This document shows, one piece after another, positions 34,334-42,908 of a stretch of 52,433 nt of DNA. The stretch's first letter is position 1. Every line of letters starts with the position of its first letter. Position numbers and translations under genes: made by a program. The notes beneath the pieces are model-generated. The model saw nothing but the letters and a program-made list of their open reading frames with translations, had not been told where the DNA came from and made no database searches. The stretch comes from Candidatus Ornithoclostridium faecavium. Its GTDB lineage: Bacteria > Bacillota > Clostridia > Christensenellales > UBA3700. The stretch covers positions 1 to 52,433 of the forward strand of contig DVNX01000089.1 in assembly GCA_018714045.1 (NCBI GenBank), given 5' to 3'.

Positions 34334-35497
34334 TTACTTTACGCCTGAATTCTTTTCTTCTTCTATCCTCTTGTCGAGCTCTTTGATATAGAGATCTTCG
34401 TCGTAAGGATAAACGACCTCTTTGCCCGTCCATGCGGAAAGGTGTATCGCGTTGGAGAAGCCCAGTCCGTTGAGACCGTCCGCGTAAGGAGCGACCAGCT
34501 TGTCCGTCTTGCCGAGAACGACTTCTGAGAAATTGCGGATGACGACGATATGCTGCTGTTCTATGATGCCCTTGATTATATCGACGAGACCCAGTTTGTA
34601 CTTGGACACCTTGTTGGGTATCTTGCCCATGAACACTTTGTTCGTCTTTGAAAATTCGGGTTCGGGCACGCTGTTTTCGGTAAACTTCAGCTTCATGCTG
34701 ACGTCGTTGCTGCCCTCGATGACTATCTTTCCGCCGTCGCCCGTTATTTCAAGTCTGTTTGTTCCTGGAGCGTCGTGAGTCGAAGTGATGAACACGCCCG
34801 TAGCGCCGTTCTCGAATTCGCATACCGCGGTGACGTCGTTTTCGACGTTTATCTTTCTTCCAACCGTCTTTGCGTTGCTCCATACCTTCTTTATCGGAAT
34901 GCCCGCAAGCCATGTGAAGAGGTCGAGCTGATGCGGATCCTGATTGATGAGAACGCCGCCGCCTTCGCCCGCCCAGGTACCTCTCCATCCGCCCTGGTCG
35001 TAGTAAGCCTGCGGACGGTACCAGTTGGTGATTATCCATACTATGCGTTTGAGATTACCCAGCCTTCCGCTTTCGATGATCTCTTTAGCCTTTTTATAGA
35101 CTTTGTTCGTGCGCTGATTGTAAAGCAGACCGAACTTGAGCTCCGGCTTTGTCTTTCCGAACTCAGCCGCTTCTCTTACCGCCTTCGTATAAACACCCGC
35201 GGGCTTGTCGCAAAGCACGTTGAGACCCGCTTTGAGAGCGTCGATAGCGATGGTCGGATGCGCGTAGTGAGGAGTGTCGATAATGACTGCGTCGACGAGT
35301 TTGCTTGCCAGCATTTCCTTGTAATCGCTGAAGATCTTTACGCCGGGGAGAGCCGTTTCAGCCCACTTTCTGCGGTCTTCCGAAATATCGCATACCGCGA
35401 CCAGCTGACCGTTCTTGTCCATGCCTTTGAAAAGTCTCTTAGCGTAGTTGCTTCCCTGTTTGCCGATACCTATGATACCGTATCTGACCTTATCCAT
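34334..35497 (-). CDS. Gfo/Idh/MocA-family oxidoreductase (first of three)
   Basis: NAD(P)-dependent sugar oxidoreductase, 387 aa. The Rossmann motif is YGIIGIGKQGSNYAKRLF, the lysine motif is CDKPAGVYTKA (catalytic-site Lys after CD), and the C-terminal alpha/beta domain has GGVLINQDPHQLDLFTWLAG with the expected Asp-x-x-His-type segment. It overlaps the TIM-barrel isomerase gene by 1 nt. It resembles the third copy (36470-37612) closely in motif spacing. Likely to oxidise or epimerise a sugar or glycoside at a ring hydroxyl; the substrate is unknown. Confidence 0.88.
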   Translation of the reverse strand: MDKVRYGIIGIGKQGSNYAKRLFKGMDKNGQLVAVCDISEDRRKWAETALPGVKIFSDYKEMLASKLVDAVIIDTPHYAHPTIAIDALKAGLNVLCDKPAGVYTKAVREAAEFGKTKPELKFGLLYNQRTNKVYKKAKEIIESGRLGNLKRIVWIITNWYRPQAYYDQGGWRGTWAGEGGGVLINQDPHQLDLFTWLAGIPIKKVWSNAKTVGRKINVENDVTAVCEFENGATGVFITSTHDAPGTNRLEITGDGGKIVIEGSNDVSMKLKFTENSVPEPEFSKTNKVFMGKIPNKVSKYKLGLVDIIKGIIEQQHIVVIRNFSEVVLGKTDKLVAPYADGLNGLGFSNAIHLSAWTGKEVVYPYDEDLYIKELDKRIEEEKNSGVK

Positions 35498-36444
35498 TAT
35501 TTATTCTCCTTTTCCACTTCGTCGATTATTTCTTTGAGTCCCTTATACTGCCATGTGAAGATGTCCTTTCTGGTAACGCTCTGCATCGGAGAAATGCCCT
35601 TTGCCGCGTTGATGCGCTTGAACACCTTGTTCCAGTTCCCCACGTAAGGAAGCATCCAGGTGAACCAGCCGAAGATATAGAACAGCTTCTTGTGATCCGC
35701 GTACTTGCCTGTATGCGGTTCAAGGGTCATAAAGCCTTCGTAATTGCGGTTTACGATGAGGTCTTTTATCATCTCTTTGTAGTTGCCCAGTCCGAGACCG
35801 ACGGGAACTTCCACCTTCTCGGGCGAGCAATCCTTGATATGATAGTAAACGACGTAATCCTTGAGCATTTCGTAAGCTTTGGGTACGTTGACGCCGCACT
35901 GGATGAAGTTGGACGCGTCGAACGCCAGTTTAAACTGAGGATGATTTATCTCTTTATAAAGCTGCAGACATCTTTCGGGGGTGTCGCCGTATATTCTCTT
36001 TTCGTTTTCGTGCAGAAGGATGACGTCGGTACCCTCAACTACTTTGAGGAAACCGCGCAGCTTCTTGACGACTTCGGGGAAATACTCGTCGTAATTTCCG
36101 CTCGCCTTTACTCTGAAGGAGAACATTCTTATGTACTTGCAGTCCATATCCTTGCAGATCTTTACCAGTTCTTTGAGCTTTTTGAGCTGAGATTCGTAAG
36201 CCTCGTCGTCGTAAAGACCTATCTTGCCTATCGGGGAACCGATAGAGGAGAATTTGATGCCCGCGTTGTCCAGGCGCGGCTTTATAGTGCTTCTGAACTC
36301 CTGTTCGGTATAATTGGCGATATTCTTGCCGTCCACGACTCTGGGGCACAGGTAGCTTTCGCCGTACTCTTTGATCAGCTTTATCTGTTCGTCGAGATTT
36401 GAACTGACTTCGTCATAGAAGCCTGAGATCTTGATGTTTGCCAT
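35497..36444 (-). CDS. Sugar phosphate isomerase/epimerase-like TIM barrel protein
   Basis: 315 aa, xylose-isomerase-like TIM barrel (AP endonuclease family 2 fold). It begins IKISGFYDEVSSNLDEQIKL. Metal-ligand-type residues are in LLHENEKRIYG (Glu), LAFDASNFIQCG (Asp), YYHIKDC (His, Asp) and GFMTLEPHTG (Glu). Members act as sugar isomerases and epimerases, inosose dehydratases, or as the lyase that splits 3-keto-glycosides. It is tightly coupled to Gfo/Idh/MocA genes on both sides, which is the pairing expected for an oxidation-then-elimination scheme. Ribosome site GGAGGA. Confidence 0.85.
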   Translation of the reverse strand: MANIKISGFYDEVSSNLDEQIKLIKEYGESYLCPRVVDGKNIANYTEQEFRSTIKPRLDNAGIKFSSIGSPIGKIGLYDDEAYESQLKKLKELVKICKDMDCKYIRMFSFRVKASGNYDEYFPEVVKKLRGFLKVVEGTDVILLHENEKRIYGDTPERCLQLYKEINHPQFKLAFDASNFIQCGVNVPKAYEMLKDYVVYYHIKDCSPEKVEVPVGLGLGNYKEMIKDLIVNRNYEGFMTLEPHTGKYADHKKLFYIFGWFTWMLPYVGNWNKVFKRINAAKGISPMQSVTRKDIFTWQYKGLKEIIDEVEKENK

Positions 36445-36469
36445 AAATGTATATCCTCCTCGCCGGCAT

Positions 36470-37612
36470 TTACTTTATCTTTTTCTCGCTGTCGATTTTT
36501 TCCGCGAGCATTTTTTCGTATTCTTCGGGGTCGACGGGAACTTTCACTTCTTTACCCTTCCACGCCGACATATTTATCGCGTTGATTATGTTGAGCGCGT
36601 TTACGCCTTCTTCTCCTCGCGCTCTGAGCAAAGACGGATCTTTGCTTTCGACCGCCGCCGCAAAGTCGCGCAGGATGTTGCACTGCTGACCGTACAGACC
36701 GTCCGTGATATAGTTTTTCAGACCGTAGAACATATACTTTTTAGTATATTTCTTGTCTGCGCGGTTGCCGTAATCCCTTTTCGCCCTCGCGTTTACCTCT
36801 TTTTCGTCCATTTTAAGGTACTTTATCACCGCTTTGTGCCTTGTTATCGTCATCGTGCCCTTTGAGCCGACTATCACCAGTCTGTTCTCTCCCGGGAGCT
36901 CGTGCGTCGACGCGGTAAATACGCAGTCGTAATTCTTATAAAGGAAAAGCGCGGTCACGTCGTTTTCGGTAGTAATCTTTCTGCCTTCCGTCTTGCACCT
37001 TGAAATTATCTTTTCGGGCATGCCGAGAAGCCATTGAAGGATATCTATCTGGTGTACGCACTGGTTTATCAGAGTGCCGCCGCCTTCGCCCGACCAGCTG
37101 GCGCGCCAGCCGCCCATATTGTAATAGTACTGCGTTCTGTACCAGTCCGTCACGGTGAAAGACGCTCTTTGCAGATCGCCCAACTTTCCGCTTTCGATTA
37201 TCTTTTTCGCCCGCGCGTATATGCTGTTGCTGCGCTGATTGTACATTATCGCGAATACCGCTTCGGGGTGCGCTTTCGCGACTTCTATAACAGAATTCGC
37301 GTCCTTTACGGTAACGGTTATCGGCTTTTCGACCAGCACGCTTATCCCCTTTTCAAGCGCCTTTTTCACAAGCGCGGAATGAGAATAATGCGGAGTCGCG
37401 ACGACTACCGCGTCGGGTTTTGCTTCGCAAAGCATTTTGTCGTAATCGGAGTAAACCGCAACGTTCGGGTGCTTTGCCTTAAAAGCTTCAAGCACCTTTC
37501 CGTCAATATCGCATACCGCGACGAGTTTTGCGTTCTTTACGGCTCCTTTGCAGAAATTGGACGCGTGTTTTCCGCCCATTCTGCCTATGCCGACTACCGC
37601 AACGCTTATCAT
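36470..37612 (-). CDS. Gfo/Idh/MocA-family oxidoreductase (second of three)
   Basis: 380 aa. N-terminal VAVVGIGRMGGKHASNF Rossmann motif, VLVEKPITV lysine motif, MYNQRSNSIYARAKKIIESGKLGDL region, then GGGTLINQCVHQIDILQWLLGMP. It is clearly a paralogue of the 34334-35497 product (same YNQRxN and ESGxLGxL segments), so the two probably act on related substrates or form a hetero-oligomer. It overlaps the GDPD-like gene by 4 nt; the ATG follows GGAGAG. Substrate unknown. Confidence 0.88.
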   Translation of the reverse strand: MISVAVVGIGRMGGKHASNFCKGAVKNAKLVAVCDIDGKVLEAFKAKHPNVAVYSDYDKMLCEAKPDAVVVATPHYSHSALVKKALEKGISVLVEKPITVTVKDANSVIEVAKAHPEAVFAIMYNQRSNSIYARAKKIIESGKLGDLQRASFTVTDWYRTQYYYNMGGWRASWSGEGGGTLINQCVHQIDILQWLLGMPEKIISRCKTEGRKITTENDVTALFLYKNYDCVFTASTHELPGENRLVIVGSKGTMTITRHKAVIKYLKMDEKEVNARAKRDYGNRADKKYTKKYMFYGLKNYITDGLYGQQCNILRDFAAAVESKDPSLLRARGEEGVNALNIINAINMSAWKGKEVKVPVDPEEYEKMLAEKIDSEKKIK

Positions 37613-38262
37613 TTGCTCTCCTTTTCCGCCTGGCGCGTCTCGAACAGTATCGTGGACGCTACGACGGGGTAATTGGTCGTTATGTTCGCAGGCTCCATCG
37701 GAACCAGCCTTTTGAGTTCTTTATAGCTGTCCACCGTGAATATCGACAGCTTTACATCGTATTTCTTGCAGGCGGCGAGGAATGAATCCGTCGCGTACAT
37801 TTTATTTATATTGAGTCCTGCGAAATGCGGGTTTTTCGTATCGTCGAGCGCTTTTTTTATCTTCTCGACGTTCTTGGTCTTGTAAGGAAGTCCTTTTATC
37901 CTGTTGACCCACGCTTCTCCTTCTGTAAGAACTTCGTTGTCCGTCAGCCTTACCGAGCCCGTGAATATCAGAAGATCTGTCACTTCCATCTCTTTTGCGA
38001 GCTTTATGACGTCGGCAACCAGCCCCTTGCCTTTCAGATCGCAGTTTATCTTCACGTTGTTTTTCCTCGCGAAAGCGAAAGCCTGCGCCAGGGTTATTTT
38101 CTTTTTATACGAGAACGGAGCGGGCAGGTGGCTTAAATACAGCAAGCCGCCTCTTCTGTGTACGTCGACTTCTATCGCGTCCGCTTTGAAAGTGCTTATG
38201 TTTTCAAAGTAGATCTTAGAATTACGCCCCGTGCCGAGCGCGCCGCCGTGTGCCGTTATCAT
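37609..38262 (-). CDS. GDPD-like TIM barrel protein with altered catalytic motifs
   Basis: 217 aa, related to glycerophosphodiester phosphodiesterases but short. The usual N-terminal HRG is AHGG (Arg lost). The metal pair ExD is kept in AIEVDVHRRGG, and the usual HD is SHLP (Asp lost). A barrel strand INCDLKGKG and others match the fold. Losing the phosphate-contacting Arg and the HD aspartate suggests a changed or absent phosphodiesterase activity. It overlaps the PHP gene by 41 nt and the oxidoreductase gene by 4 nt. The role in the pathway is unknown. Ribosome site GGGAGGAG. Confidence 0.75.
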   Translation of the reverse strand: MITAHGGALGTGRNSKIYFENISTFKADAIEVDVHRRGGLLYLSHLPAPFSYKKKITLAQAFAFARKNNVKINCDLKGKGLVADVIKLAKEMEVTDLLIFTGSVRLTDNEVLTEGEAWVNRIKGLPYKTKNVEKIKKALDDTKNPHFAGLNINKMYATDSFLAACKKYDVKLSIFTVDSYKELKRLVPMEPANITTNYPVVASTILFETRQAEKESK

Positions 38263-39220
38263 CCGTCTCCTCCCTGTAAAACGCGCTTGTTATCGCGAGC
38301 AGCTGCTCTTCGCGTTTTCTCTCTCCGTATACCGATACCGTACAGTACTCAGAAAAACTAACTTTCGCCGTTATTTCTTTTCCGAACTCCGCGGGCAGTA
38401 CGGTAATGCCCTTTTCCGTTCTTATTTCCGCCTTAGTCAGGCGCGCGGGTTTGTCTGAGCGGTAATCTTCTATCCGTTCAAACGAAAGCTTTATCTGCGT
38501 TTCGCCGACGGGAAGAACGCTTCCTATTTCGTACTCTTTGCCGCCGACGACCGCCTTACAGTCGACTTCCACCCCGACCGTAATATAAGTCGCGCCGCTT
38601 TTGAGTCCCGCTAATATGTCTTTTTCCGACGCGCTCTCCGCCCCCACGTACGTGTACGCGTAAGACGGCGGTACGTCGTCGCGGTTGTGCCAGTCGTAAC
38701 CGTACACCGCCGCTATCCTGTGACCTTTGCCGAGCAAGGAATACCATTGCTCTCTCTGCTGTCTCGCCGCTACGCCCTCGTTGGGATAGTAATGCGACCA
38801 GACCTCGTAATTGTCGGCGCCCGTCAGCTTTTCTATATCGTAATCGCAATGACAGCCGCTGCAAATAGGATATCCCATTCTCCTCGGATGAGCTATCGCG
38901 ACGATATCTCCGAGGCTCTGCGCCCTTTTTATCTTTTCTGCAACGTTATCGGGAGTAATATCTCTCCACAACACGTCGCTTTTGCCGCCGATAACGGTAA
39001 AGTGTCCCCAAAAAGTCGTCCACTCTATCCCGCGCAAAACGGTAAGCCCGCGTTCTTTGCCCGCTTTTACTGCCCTATCCACGCCCGCGACCGTGTTGTG
39101 ATCGGTCAGCGCTATCGCGTCGTATCCGCATTCGAGAGCTCTGTCTACCAGCTCTTCTGGGGTCATTTTTCCGTCCGACGAGGTCGTATGCGTATGCAGT
39201 TCGCATCTGAAATACTTCAT
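38222..39220 (-). CDS. PHP-domain metallohydrolase (CehA/McbA-like)
   Basis: 332 aa. The PHP metal sites are HTHTTSSDG near the N-terminus, ALTDHNTV, RGIEWTT and AIAHPRRMG, with a later YDWHN segment. Together these make a complete set of ligands for a di- or trinuclear metal centre, as in phosphoesterases and in CehA/McbA hydrolases. The start overlaps the 150-aa beta-domain gene by 4 nt, and the 3' end overlaps the GDPD-like gene by 41 nt. In CehA/McbA-type proteins the beta-domain and PHP domain are one chain; here they are two coupled genes. Substrate unknown. Confidence 0.85.
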   Translation of the reverse strand: MKYFRCELHTHTTSSDGKMTPEELVDRALECGYDAIALTDHNTVAGVDRAVKAGKERGLTVLRGIEWTTFWGHFTVIGGKSDVLWRDITPDNVAEKIKRAQSLGDIVAIAHPRRMGYPICSGCHCDYDIEKLTGADNYEVWSHYYPNEGVAARQQREQWYSLLGKGHRIAAVYGYDWHNRDDVPPSYAYTYVGAESASEKDILAGLKSGATYITVGVEVDCKAVVGGKEYEIGSVLPVGETQIKLSFERIEDYRSDKPARLTKAEIRTEKGITVLPAEFGKEITAKVSFSEYCTVSVYGERKREEQLLAITSAFYREETDDNGTRRRARHGA

Positions 39221-39669
39221 TTCCCGACCTCTATTTTAAGCGAAACGGTTATTTCGTCCGTGATTATACAGGTCACGCTGACTGTAAATATCCAGTTTCC
39301 TTTTACTATTTTACACGGATAAAAGCCGCCTTCGGCGCTTTCCGCGCATATCGTGAAATTCTGTTTGTTGTTGCCTCTGTGCGCCGTTCCGACAGCTCCT
39401 TCGGGGGAGTCCAGCGAGAAAGACAGGTGATTGTCGAGGGGGAGGCAGGCGCGCATTTCGCCCTCCGTCATCAGCGGTTCTCCCGCCTGCTTCATCATGC
39501 TTTCCTTTATCAGAGCAAGTCCGTACTCTTCGTCGTAGTTGTATTTGGGCTCGTAAGCCACGCTTATAAACATTTTTTCCGCGTCTTCGGGCACGGTAAA
39601 AGGTATCTTATAATGCGTGCTCTGATCTTTGCGCGTGAGTACGTATCGTCCTTCCAGAACTTTCCTCAT
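39217..39669 (-). CDS. Beta-sandwich partner of the PHP hydrolase
   Basis: 150 aa, no signal peptide, beta-rich. The strand pattern (YKIPFTVPEDAEKMFISVAYE ... FTICAESAEGGFYPCKIVKGNWIFTVSV) resembles the N-terminal domain of CehA/McbA-family metallohydrolases, in which a GxYPG..I..G.W segment is usual. It overlaps the PHP gene by 4 nt and follows an oxidoreductase gene by 1 nt. Probably a subunit or substrate-guiding domain for the PHP enzyme. A DgpB-like small subunit of a C-glycoside-cleaving lyase is a less likely alternative. Confidence 0.6.
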   Translation of the reverse strand: MRKVLEGRYVLTRKDQSTHYKIPFTVPEDAEKMFISVAYEPKYNYDEEYGLALIKESMMKQAGEPLMTEGEMRACLPLDNHLSFSLDSPEGAVGTAHRGNNKQNFTICAESAEGGFYPCKIVKGNWIFTVSVTCIITDEITVSLKIEVGK

Positions 39670-39670
39670 A

Positions 39671-40945
39671 TTATTCTATGTCGGGTATCTCCGTCATATC
39701 GACCTTTCTGCCGCCGTTTTTGCGCGATATCTCCGCCGCTGTGACGATACGGTGACTTTCGATGGTATCCTTTATCCATGTATACTGCCATTTCGGATCC
39801 AGTCTTCCCGCAAGCATATCCGCAGTCGATTTCGTTATGCCCTGGTCGCCGCCGTAATGTCCCTTTATCACGGGGATTATGTTGACGACTATCTTCTTCG
39901 GTTTCTGATCGAAAAGCTTAAGCGTGATCACGCTGCCGCTGTCGTCGGCGATAAGTTCTCCTTTCGTACCTCTTATTTCGGTATGTCTGTGGTCTTTTTC
40001 GTTGAACGCGTTGGCGGTCATGACTATCTTTACGCCGTTTTCCATCTCCATGTTGACGGTCTGGCAGTCCACAACGTCGTTATCGCAACCGAACACGCAT
40101 CTCGACCAGAGTTTTCCTCTTTCGTCGTTTTTGAGCGCGTTGAGTATATCCGCCTTTTTACCCGTCGTGCAGAACGCGTACGTTCCCCACGGATATTTTT
40201 GCTTTTTAAGCCCTCTGCCTATGTACTGGTACGTGCATTCGAAAATACACTTATCTCTGTGCGGGCAGTCGAAGCAGTTAGCCGCCGCGCCCTTCGGAGC
40301 GTTCGCCTTCGTGAAATAGCTGAGATCGCCGTAAGAGGACAAGCTCTTGCATTTAGCGCCCGCAAACCAGTACAGAAGATCCATGTCGTGACAGCATTTC
40401 GCGAGGAGCATCGGGGTCGTATCCTCTTCTCTGCGCCAGTTGCCCCTGACGTAGCTGTGACAGAAATGCCACCAGGAAACGTGCTCGTCGTGTTTTATGA
40501 GTTTTATCTCGCCCAGCACGCCGCTGTCTATTATGCTCTTTATCCTGCGGTAGTAATTGGCGTATCTGAGGACGTGGCAGACCAGGACTTTAAGTCCTTT
40601 TTCTCTGGCGAGTTTTTCAATCTCCAGACACTCTTTAATGTCGGGGCTTACAGGCTTTTCGAGAAGCAGATTATAACCCAGGTCGAGCGCCTTTATCGCG
40701 TGTCCGTAATGGTCGCGATCCTGAGTCGCTATGACCATGACGTCGGCTATCTTACCCTGCGCGAAGAACTTGTCCTCGTCGGTAAAACACTTGTCGTCGG
40801 GCACGTTCCACGCCTTCTTTACCTTATCTATCTTAGCCTGGTATTTATCGCAGATGCTGACTATCTTAACGCCTTCCAGCTTGTTGAGATGTCCGCCGTA
40901 GTTCTTGCCTCTGTTACCCAGACCCAATACCGCAACAGTACTCAT
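39671..40945 (-). CDS. Gfo/Idh/MocA-family oxidoreductase (third, divergent)
   Basis: 424 aa. Rossmann motif VAVLGLGNRGKNYGGHL, lysine motif LLEKPVSPDIKE, and KCCHDMDLLYWFAG in the C-terminal domain. It contains an unusual insertion with Cys pairs (CFDCPHRDKCIFEC), which could bind a metal or stabilise a loop; this is seen in a subset of the family. It is less similar to the other two copies, so it likely acts on a different substrate or step. It sits directly downstream of the uronate oxidoreductase gene. Confidence 0.87.
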   Translation of the reverse strand: MSTVAVLGLGNRGKNYGGHLNKLEGVKIVSICDKYQAKIDKVKKAWNVPDDKCFTDEDKFFAQGKIADVMVIATQDRDHYGHAIKALDLGYNLLLEKPVSPDIKECLEIEKLAREKGLKVLVCHVLRYANYYRRIKSIIDSGVLGEIKLIKHDEHVSWWHFCHSYVRGNWRREEDTTPMLLAKCCHDMDLLYWFAGAKCKSLSSYGDLSYFTKANAPKGAAANCFDCPHRDKCIFECTYQYIGRGLKKQKYPWGTYAFCTTGKKADILNALKNDERGKLWSRCVFGCDNDVVDCQTVNMEMENGVKIVMTANAFNEKDHRHTEIRGTKGELIADDSGSVITLKLFDQKPKKIVVNIIPVIKGHYGGDQGITKSTADMLAGRLDPKWQYTWIKDTIESHRIVTAAEISRKNGGRKVDMTEIPDIE

Positions 40946-40966
40946 AATCTCTGTATCCTTCCTTTA

Positions 40967-41800
40967 TCAGACGCCCGAATAAGCGGAGAAGCCGCCGTCG
41001 ATAGGTACGACTATACCTGTTACGAAGCCAGCCTTTTCGTCGTCCGCAAGCCACAGCATGGTGCCCATGAGCTCTTTAGCTTCGCCGAATCTGCCCATCG
41101 GGGTGCCGCGCAGTATCTTTTCCGCGCGCGCCGACGGAGTGCCGTCGGGGTTGAACAGAAGTGCTCTGTTCTGGTTTGTGACGAAGAAGCCTGGAGCGAT
41201 AGCGTTTACTCTTATGCCCGCCTTTGCAAAATGTACCGCAAGCCACTGGGTAAAGTTGCTGACCGCCGCTTTCGCGCCGCTGTAAGCGGGTATTCTGGTA
41301 AGAGGTCTGAACGCGTTCATCGAAGAGATATTGATGATATTGCCGCCTTTTTCGACCATGTCTTTCGCAAAGACCTGAGTGGTAAGGAAGGTCGCGAGGA
41401 AGTTGAGCTTGAACACGAAATCCACGCCGCTGCCGTCGAGGTCGAAGAAGCTCTTTACGTCGGGGTTTTCGACGTCCGCCATATCGAAATAGTCGTTGGT
41501 CGTCGTACCCTTGGGGTTGTTGCCGCCCGCGCCGTTTACGAGAAGATCGCATTTGCCGAGGTCTTTGTTTATTTCGACTCTCGCCTGTTCCATATTCTCC
41601 TTGTCGAGGCAGTTGACCTTGTAAGCCTTCGCTACGCCGCCGTCCTTTACTATCTCAGCCGCAACTTTTTCTGCCGCTTCGAGATTGAGGTCGAGCACCG
41701 CTATCTTAGCGCCGTACTTTGCGTATTCCTTTGCGATCTCACTGCACAGGATACCGCCTGCGCCCGTGATGACTACCACTTTGTCTTTGTAGACCGACAT
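40967..41800 (-). CDS. SDR-family D-mannonate oxidoreductase
   Basis: 277-aa short-chain dehydrogenase expected to interconvert D-fructuronate and D-mannonate. Cofactor motif VVITGAGGILCSEIAKEYA, NGAGGNNPKG, catalytic Ser in INISSMNAF and YSGAKAAV (Tyr-x3-Lys), C-terminal GIVVPIDGGFSAYSGV. The same ending is familiar from SDR enzymes encoded beside uxuA in Clostridia, where they replace the classical UxuB. Position between uxaC/uxuA and the oxidoreductases agrees. Confidence 0.85.
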   Translation of the reverse strand: MSVYKDKVVVITGAGGILCSEIAKEYAKYGAKIAVLDLNLEAAEKVAAEIVKDGGVAKAYKVNCLDKENMEQARVEINKDLGKCDLLVNGAGGNNPKGTTTNDYFDMADVENPDVKSFFDLDGSGVDFVFKLNFLATFLTTQVFAKDMVEKGGNIINISSMNAFRPLTRIPAYSGAKAAVSNFTQWLAVHFAKAGIRVNAIAPGFFVTNQNRALLFNPDGTPSARAEKILRGTPMGRFGEAKELMGTMLWLADDEKAGFVTGIVVPIDGGFSAYSGV

Positions 41801-41853
41801 AATCTTTTCTCCTTCCTTATTTTATATTGATTCTTAAATATCGCGTTTATATA

Positions 41854-42906
41854 TTACTTTTTCTCAGCGTTCTTTTCGACCGCTTCGATGATGCCCTGCA
41901 GATACATTGCGCCGAGAGCGCGGTCGTACAGACCGTAGCCCGCTCTGCCCGTCTCGCCCCATATCATTCTGCCGTGGTCGGGACGCACGTAACCGTCGAA
42001 GCCTCCGTCGTAAAGCGCCTTTATAATGTCGTACATATCCAGGCTTCCTTTCTCGCTGAGGTGACCGCTCTCTTCGAAGCAATGGTCGCCCGTTATCTTT
42101 ATGTTTCTGAGGTGCACGAAAGGCATTCTGCCCTTGCAGGTCTTTATCATGGATACCAGGTTGTTCATCGGATTTACACCCAAAGAACCCGTGCACAGCG
42201 TGATGCCGTTGCTGGGGCTGTCGACGATGGATAAGAATCTCTTCAGGTTCTTTTCGTCGATAATGACTCTCGGCAGACCGAATATTCCCCACGGCGGATC
42301 GTCGGGGTGTATCGCCATCTTTATGCCGCTCTCCTCTGCAACGGGAATGACCTCTTTGAGGAAGACGGTCATGTTTTCCCACAGCTTTTCGTCGTCTATA
42401 TCCTTATACTGTTCGAGAAGCTCTTTGAGTCCCTCTCTGGTATAGCTCGCGTCCCAGCCCGGCAGCGAAAGTTCGCTGGTAAGCGGGTTCATCTTAAGCA
42501 CGGTCTCGTGATCGTACGCAAGAGCGTTGGAGCCGTCGGGAAGTTCTTTCGCGAGGTTGCTTCTCAGCCAGTCGAACACGGGCATGAAATTGTAGCATAT
42601 GCACTTTACGCCCGCCTTTCCCAGTCTTCTGACATTCTCTTTGTAATTTTCGATGAGTCTCGCCGCGTTGGCGTTGCCCAGTTTTATATCCTCGTGAACG
42701 GGTACGCTTTCGACGACCTCGAAGGTAAGCCCCTTATCGTTCGCGAGTTTTTTAAGTCTCGCGATATTCTCTTCAGGCCATACCTCTCCGACGGGAACGT
42801 CGTAGATAGCCGAAACGACGCCCTGCACGCACGGTATCTGTCTGATATCGTCCAGGGTGACTTTGTCGTTTTCGCCGTACCATCTGAATGTCATTTTAAA
42901 TGCCAT
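41854..42906 (-). CDS. uxuA: Mannonate dehydratase
   Basis: Converts D-mannonate to 2-keto-3-deoxygluconate. 350 aa, TIM barrel. The N-terminus MTFRWYGENDKVTLDDIRQIP is diagnostic. Metal and catalytic residues are in the AIHPDDPPWGIFGLPR, TGSLGVNPMN, FVHLRNI and RPDHGRMIWGE segments. Full length. Ribosome site GGAGGA. It lies 3 nt downstream of the glucuronate isomerase gene. Confidence 0.95.
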   Translation of the reverse strand: MAFKMTFRWYGENDKVTLDDIRQIPCVQGVVSAIYDVPVGEVWPEENIARLKKLANDKGLTFEVVESVPVHEDIKLGNANAARLIENYKENVRRLGKAGVKCICYNFMPVFDWLRSNLAKELPDGSNALAYDHETVLKMNPLTSELSLPGWDASYTREGLKELLEQYKDIDDEKLWENMTVFLKEVIPVAEESGIKMAIHPDDPPWGIFGLPRVIIDEKNLKRFLSIVDSPSNGITLCTGSLGVNPMNNLVSMIKTCKGRMPFVHLRNIKITGDHCFEESGHLSEKGSLDMYDIIKALYDGGFDGYVRPDHGRMIWGETGRAGYGLYDRALGAMYLQGIIEAVEKNAEKK

Positions 42907-42908
42907 GA

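Noticed and set aside
39629..41830. Plus-strand open frame of 733 codons opposite oxidoreductase and SDR genes
   Set aside because: It spans two clearly recognisable minus-strand enzymes and their intergenic gap, and shows no domain of its own.
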